In this document: piece by piece, positions 6,047 through 9,045 of the stretch
Position numbering within the stretch: position 1 is the stretch's first letter
How the letters are laid out: each line of letters starts with the position of its first letter
Source: DAIRVC01 sp036803025
GTDB lineage: Bacteria; Chloroflexota; Anaerolineae; Anaerolineales; E44-bin32
DNA length: 9,045 bases
Assembly (NCBI GenBank): GCA_036803025.1
Contig: DAIRVC010000107.1
Coordinates: forward strand, 1 to 9,045
Direction: 5' to 3'
The notes under the pieces: generated by a model
What the model was told of the DNA's origin: nothing
What the model saw: only the letters and a program-made list of their open reading frames with translations
Databases searched by the model: none
Position numbers and translations under genes: made by a program

Positions 6047-7447
6047 ATGCTCGTCGCCGGGCGCGAGATTCGCGATCAGCTGCGTGACTGGCGGATCCTC
6101 GCACCGATCGCGCTGCTGACGCTGTTCTTCCCCGTGTTGATGAACTTCACCGCACGCGAGGCGGTCGGTTTTGTCAATCGCTACGGAGCGCCGCTGATCG
6201 GCGAGCGGCTGATTCCCTTTCTGCTGATGGTCGTCGGCTTCTTTCCGATCTCGATCTCCCTGGTCATTGCGCTGGAAAGCTTCGCTGGTGAGCGCGAACG
6301 GTTGTCCCTCGAGCCGCTCCTGGCGACCCCGCTCACGGATGCCCAGCTGTATCTGGGGAAGATGATCGCCTCGTTGATGCCTCCTCTGACGGCCGCTTAC
6401 CTGGGTATCGGCGTCTACCTGATCGGCCTGGCCGTGCAGATCGGCTGGACGCCTCCGCCGGCGCTGCTCCTGCAGGTCCTGCTCCTCACCACCGGCCAGG
6501 CGGTCGTGATGGTCAGCGGCGCAGTGGTGATCTCCTCGCAGACGACGTCGGTGCGCGCCGCCAATCTGCTGGCTTCATTCATCATCATCCCCATCTCGCA
6601 GCTGATCATCGGCGAGAGCATGATCATGTTCTGGGGGCGCTACTCGATCTTGTGGTGGATCCTGCTGGCGCTGCTGATCATGGCCATCGTCCTGGGGCGC
6701 ATGGGCATGCAGATGTTCAACCGCGAGGAGCTGCTCGGGCGCGAGATCGATATCCTCAACCTGCGCTTGGGCTGGCGCGTCTTCTGGGAGGCCTTCCGCG
6801 GTGAAGCGAACAGCCTGACCTCCTGGTACCGCAGCGTTCTGTCCGAGACGCTGCCGAGGCTGCGCGGCGCGTTGCTGCTGATGGCCGGGCTGCTGGCTGC
6901 CGGCTACGCCATCGGCGTGCACCTGGCTTCGATCTACACGCTCCCGGCGGACCTGGTGCGGCTGGAGGGAATCGGCGAGGGCCTGGCCGAACAGATGGCC
7001 CGCTTCGGGATGCTTTCCGGCCGGGGCCTCGCCTGGGTGGTGATCAACAACGTGCGGGCCATGGCGCTGGCCAGCCTGCTGGGGGGATTCACATTCGGCG
7101 TGTTGGGGGTCGTCCTCCTGATGACGCCCATTGGTCTGGTAGGCTACTTCGCCGCCAACGTCGCCCTGGCCGGCGGCGACGCGCCGCGCTTCTTGCTGGC
7201 CCTGGTCGCGCCGCATGCTCTCCTGGAGGTTCCCGCCACGCTGTTGGCCGGTGCCGCCATCATGCGGCTCGGTCTGGCCGTCATCAGCCCCCCGGAGGGC
7301 CGCTCGCTGGGGCATGCCTGGCTCACGGCGCTCGCTCGCTGGGCGCGCATCATGGCCGGCATTGTGCTGCCGATCCTGATCGCGGCTGCCACGCTGGAGG
7401 TCTTCGTCACCCCGCTCGTCGCAGCCAGGCTCCTGGCCGGACCCTGA
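6047..7447 (+). CDS. ABC-2 type permease fused to a SpoIIM/DUF95-like membrane domain
   Basis: A 466-residue polytopic membrane protein, almost surely the partner of the preceding ATPase. The N-terminal half (about 1-220) is an ABC-2 permease. A cytoplasmic REIRDQLRDWR start is followed by hydrophobic segments near 17-34, 55-76, 105-130, 138-163, 171-196 and 200-216. Between the second and third lies the ABC-2 loop GERERLSLEPLLATPLTDAQ (81-100). After a charged linker (about 222-270) the second half resembles stage II sporulation protein M/DUF95. It has a membrane segment at 273-297, a soluble loop, then VVINNVRAMALASLLGG (N334, N335). A Gly-rich membrane stretch and the signature PHALLEVPATLLAGAAIMRLG (P389, H390, E394) follow, with a final membrane segment near the C-terminus. 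ATG 6047 is the only reasonable start, though GGAG (6041-6044) is just two bases away. The transported substrate cannot be inferred. Confidence 0.85.
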   Translation: MLVAGREIRDQLRDWRILAPIALLTLFFPVLMNFTAREAVGFVNRYGAPLIGERLIPFLLMVVGFFPISISLVIALESFAGERERLSLEPLLATPLTDAQLYLGKMIASLMPPLTAAYLGIGVYLIGLAVQIGWTPPPALLLQVLLLTTGQAVVMVSGAVVISSQTTSVRAANLLASFIIIPISQLIIGESMIMFWGRYSILWWILLALLIMAIVLGRMGMQMFNREELLGREIDILNLRLGWRVFWEAFRGEANSLTSWYRSVLSETLPRLRGALLLMAGLLAAGYAIGVHLASIYTLPADLVRLEGIGEGLAEQMARFGMLSGRGLAWVVINNVRAMALASLLGGFTFGVLGVVLLMTPIGLVGYFAANVALAGGDAPRFLLALVAPHALLEVPATLLAGAAIMRLGLAVISPPEGRSLGHAWLTALARWARIMAGIVLPILIAAATLEVFVTPLVAARLLAGP

Positions 7448-7450
7448 GCC

Positions 7451-8203
7451 ATGCCGAGACTGGTCATCCTGGGCACCGCCAACGCCATCCCCGATCCTGC
7501 GCGCGAGAACACGCACATGGCGCTGGTGGGCCGGCGCAATGCCGTCTTGATCGATTGCGTAGGCACGCCGACGGTGCACCTGGCGCGCGCGGCCGTCCCG
7601 CTCGACAGCGTGACCGATCTCATCGTCACGCACTTCCATCCCGATCACGTTTCGGGCGTGCCGCTGCTGCTGATGAACATGTGGCTGCTGGGCCGCCAGG
7701 AGCCGCTGCGGATCTACGGCCTGCATCACTGCCTGGAACGACTCGAGCACATGATGAGCCTGTACCAGTGGGACAACTGGCCCAACTTCTTCCCGGTGTC
7801 ATTCCACCGTCTGCCCGAGCGCGAGCACATGCTGGTGCTGGAGAGTGAGGATTTCCGGGTGTATTCCTCCCCGGTGCGCCACATCATCCCCACCATCGGG
7901 CTGCGCATGGAGACCGCCGACGGCGGGCGCGCGGTGGTGTACTCGGGGGACACCGAACCGTGTGAGGCGGTCATCCGGCTGGCCGGCGGCGCGGCGGTGC
8001 TCATCCACGAGGCCTCCGGGGGCGGGGTGGGGCACTCGACGGCCGAACAGGCCGGCCAGGTGGCCAGGACGGCCGAAGTCGGCCGCCTGATGTTGATCCA
8101 CTACCCCGGCGGCGCGCTGAGCGACGGCCTGGTCGAGCAGGCGCGGGCGGTCTTCCCGGGACCGGTCGAGCTGTCCCAGGATTTCACTGAAGTTGAGCTT
8201 TGA
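7451..8203 (+). CDS. Metallo-beta-lactamase-fold hydrolase, RNase Z-like without the tRNA-binding arm
   Basis: A 250-residue hydrolase with a complete binuclear metal site in the RNase Z/ElaC arrangement: H61-x-H63-x-D65-H66 in THFHPDHVSG, H144 in PVRHIIPT, D167 in YSGDT and H217 in LMLIHY. IHEAS (185-189) and GHSTAEQAG (194-202) match the HEA(T/S) and HST motifs of that family, and the N-terminus LGTANAIPDP is also RNase Z-like. However, only 22 residues separate H144 from D167, where tRNA 3' processing enzymes carry the flexible arm. This is therefore probably a small-molecule or phosphodiester hydrolase and not a tRNase. No signal peptide is seen, so it should be cytoplasmic. It starts three bases after the permease stop without a clear ribosome-binding site, suggesting coupled translation and a link to the transporter. 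Substrate unknown. Confidence 0.88.
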   Translation: MPRLVILGTANAIPDPARENTHMALVGRRNAVLIDCVGTPTVHLARAAVPLDSVTDLIVTHFHPDHVSGVPLLLMNMWLLGRQEPLRIYGLHHCLERLEHMMSLYQWDNWPNFFPVSFHRLPEREHMLVLESEDFRVYSSPVRHIIPTIGLRMETADGGRAVVYSGDTEPCEAVIRLAGGAAVLIHEASGGGVGHSTAEQAGQVARTAEVGRLMLIHYPGGALSDGLVEQARAVFPGPVELSQDFTEVEL

Positions 8204-8226
8204 GCAGCCGGGGGGCGAAGGGCAAG

Positions 8227-8260
8227 CGCGTCCGCGGCGCGGGCGCGCCGCCGGTACGCG
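8227..8260. terminator. GC-rich hairpin between convergent genes, possible bidirectional terminator
   Basis: The 59-base gap between the converging MBL gene and the small minus-strand gene contains a 14-bp stem. Arm 8227-8240 pairs with 8245-8260, with loop GGGC and single-base bulges at C8252 and T8255. It begins 24 bases after the plus-strand stop and three bases after the minus-strand stop. There is no T-run on either side, so intrinsic termination is uncertain; in GC-rich genomes such hairpins may still end or protect transcripts. Confidence 0.4.
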
Positions 8261-8262
8261 GC

Positions 8263-8466
8263 TCAGGATCGGGCGGGGGCCAGCGTCGCGTGCAGGTAGT
8301 GGAACTCGCCCCGGGCCGGGATCAGCTCGACCACTTCCGTAACCTTGTAGCTCTGATCTCCCAGCCGGACGACATCGCCGACCTTGGGCGGCCGTTCGAC
8401 GTTGGCAATCGTCCCGGGGTGGTCGTTGCCTGTGACGACGTAGCTGACCTTGTAGATCGGCGACAT
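8263..8466 (-). CDS. Conserved-looking hypothetical protein, 67 residues
   Basis: I do not recognise a named family. The product is 67 residues with no signal peptide, no membrane segment and no Cys pairs. It looks beta-rich: an YKVSYVV strand, a polar loop with NDHPGTIANVERPP, then KVGDVVRLGDQSYKVTEVVELI, which reads like the strand-turn-strand of a small SH3-like or barrel fold. It ends with the GEFHYLHATL strand. It is a real gene by context: its ATG follows the stop of the cyclic-nucleotide-binding gene by nine bases. A TGAGG (8478-8474, overlapping that stop) stands seven bases before the ATG, the classic arrangement for coupled translation. It may act with that protein. It resembles short hypothetical proteins I recall from Anaerolineae, but this is memory, not a search. 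Confidence 0.75.
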   Translation of the reverse strand: MSPIYKVSYVVTGNDHPGTIANVERPPKVGDVVRLGDQSYKVTEVVELIPARGEFHYLHATLAPARS

Positions 8467-8475
8467 GAAGACGCC

Positions 8476-8922
8476 TCAGCGGTTGGCCAGGTTGCGGTGG
8501 CGCAGTTTGAACGACAGGTCGGCGGCCATGTTGCGCATCACCACGAAACCGAGGTGGTGGTTGGCCTCGCACAGGCTGGCGAAATCTTGCCGGTGGATGA
8601 TCATGACGACCGCGCCGTCGACCAGCGCCCGCACGGTCGCCGAACGAGGCCCGTGATCGACGAGGGCCATCTCCCCGAAGATCTGGCCGCGGCCCAGGTG
8701 AACCATGGTGCGCGGGGCCTGATCTCCCGGGGGCCGGCTCAGGATGACCTCCACGAACCCGTCGCACACCACGAACAGGTCGTCGCCGACCTCCCCCTGG
8801 GTGGTGATGACCTGGCCAGCCTGGTACGTCCGTTCGCGACACAGAGCCGCCACTGCCCCGAGCTCAGCCGGCTCCAGCCCGTCAAAGAGCTCGACGGTCT
8901 TCAGCACCTCGATCGGGTCCAT
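8476..8922 (-). CDS. Stand-alone cyclic nucleotide-binding domain protein (CNB/Crp-type sensor domain)
   Basis: A 148-residue protein consisting of one CNB domain. It starts with the helix VELFDGLEPAELGAVAALC (10-28), then the beta-roll with YQAGQVITTQGEVGDDLFVVCDGFVEVIL (33-61). The phosphate-binding cassette is FGEMALVDHGPRSATVRA (82-99), in which G83, E84 and R93 are the residues that contact the ribose and phosphate of cAMP or cGMP. It closes with a C-terminal helix. All key ligand residues are present, so nucleotide binding is plausible. Unlike Crp/Fnr regulators (about 220 residues) it has no helix-turn-helix, and it carries no other effector domain. ATG 8922 has AGGAGG (8933-8928) five bases upstream; the GTG at 8943 is less likely. 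The 67-residue gene follows nine bases downstream and may be its partner. Confidence 0.88.
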   Translation of the reverse strand: MDPIEVLKTVELFDGLEPAELGAVAALCRERTYQAGQVITTQGEVGDDLFVVCDGFVEVILSRPPGDQAPRTMVHLGRGQIFGEMALVDHGPRSATVRALVDGAVVMIIHRQDFASLCEANHHLGFVVMRNMAADLSFKLRHRNLANR

Positions 8923-8927
8923 CCGAT

Positions 8928-8933
8928 CCTCCT
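8928..8933 (-). promoter_or_regulatory. Strong ribosome-binding site for the cyclic-nucleotide-binding gene
   Basis: A full AGGAGG on the minus strand stands five bases before ATG 8922. It lies inside the alternative longer reading from GTG 8943, which argues that translation starts at 8922. Confidence 0.75.
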
Positions 8934-8960
8934 GCCCGGGCACCCGGGGCGCCGGGCGGG

Positions 8961-8991
8961 ATTATCCCTATCGAATTGTACAGCCTGTCCG
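8961..8991 (-). promoter_or_regulatory. Tentative promoter for the cyclic-nucleotide-binding gene
   Basis: On the minus strand GATAAT (8966-8961) matches five of six bases of TATAAT, and CGGACA (8991-8986) matches four of six of TTGACA, but the spacer is a long 19 bp. TACAAT (8980-8975), directly after a TG, is an alternative -10. This is the only AT-richer patch upstream of the gene. The start would be near 8954, giving a leader of about 30 bases. The rest of the upstream region to 9045 shows no gene. Confidence 0.35.
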
Positions 8992-9045
8992 GCAGAGCGC
9001 CAGTGGGCCGCAGGGTACAGGCTCCGCGCCGCGGCAATTGAGGGG

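Noticed and set aside
6575..7750. A 391-codon open frame on the minus strand across the permease and MBL genes.
   Set aside because: It is an antisense shadow produced by GC-rich third positions: Gln/Arg/Gly-rich low-complexity product, no family motifs, and the plus strand has clear homology.
8476..8943. Longer reading of the cyclic-nucleotide-binding protein from GTG 8943.
   Set aside because: The AGGAGG at 8933-8928 would fall inside the coding region and points to ATG 8922; the extra seven residues have no CNB homology.
8982..9023. Inverted repeat AGCCTGT / ACAGGCT upstream of the cyclic-nucleotide-binding gene.
   Set aside because: Seven bases with a 28-base spacing is within chance for the region and does not fit a Crp-type operator.

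Overview
The window is GC-rich bacterial chromosome with tightly packed genes. The housekeeping set (infB, rbfA, nrnA-type DHH gene, truB, ribF, thyX), a duplicated long ThyX, and an ABC permease joined to a SpoIIM-like domain suggest a member of the Chloroflexota, most likely an Anaerolineae-type organism. That assignment is from gene style and remembered family distribution, not from a search.

Positions 1-4989 (+ strand) are one compact translation and cofactor cluster. It begins with the 3' end of infB (initiation factor IF-2), followed by rbfA (30S maturation), a DHH/DHHA1 phosphoesterase (NrnA family), truB (tRNA pseudouridine-55 synthase), ribF (riboflavin kinase/FAD synthetase) and a flavin-dependent thymidylate synthase. 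Most junctions overlap: rbfA/nrnA by 11 nt, nrnA/truB by 4 nt and ribF/thyX by 8 nt, so coupled translation is likely. The thyX gene sits where many bacteria have rpsO. RibF makes FAD and ThyX needs FAD, which makes the pairing functionally sensible.

Positions 4990-8203 (+ strand) form a second unit. A very good sigma-70-type promoter (TTGAGC, 17 bp, extended TATAAT) lies only about 12 bases before the ATG of an ABC ATPase, so its mRNA should be nearly leaderless. The ATPase is followed by a 466-residue membrane protein, an ABC-2 permease half fused to a SpoIIM/DUF95-like half. Three bases later comes a metallo-beta-lactamase-fold hydrolase that resembles RNase Z but lacks its tRNA-binding arm.

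Positions 8204-9045 hold a convergent intergenic hairpin and a minus-strand two-gene unit. This unit has a stand-alone cyclic-nucleotide-binding-domain protein followed by a 67-residue protein of unknown function. The last 123 bases are the upstream region of that unit. No RNA genes, insertion sequences, CRISPR arrays or phage genes were seen. The most distinctive items are the two-half ThyX, the ABC-2/SpoIIM fusion, the near-leaderless promoter and the unexplained 67-residue partner of the cyclic-nucleotide-binding protein.
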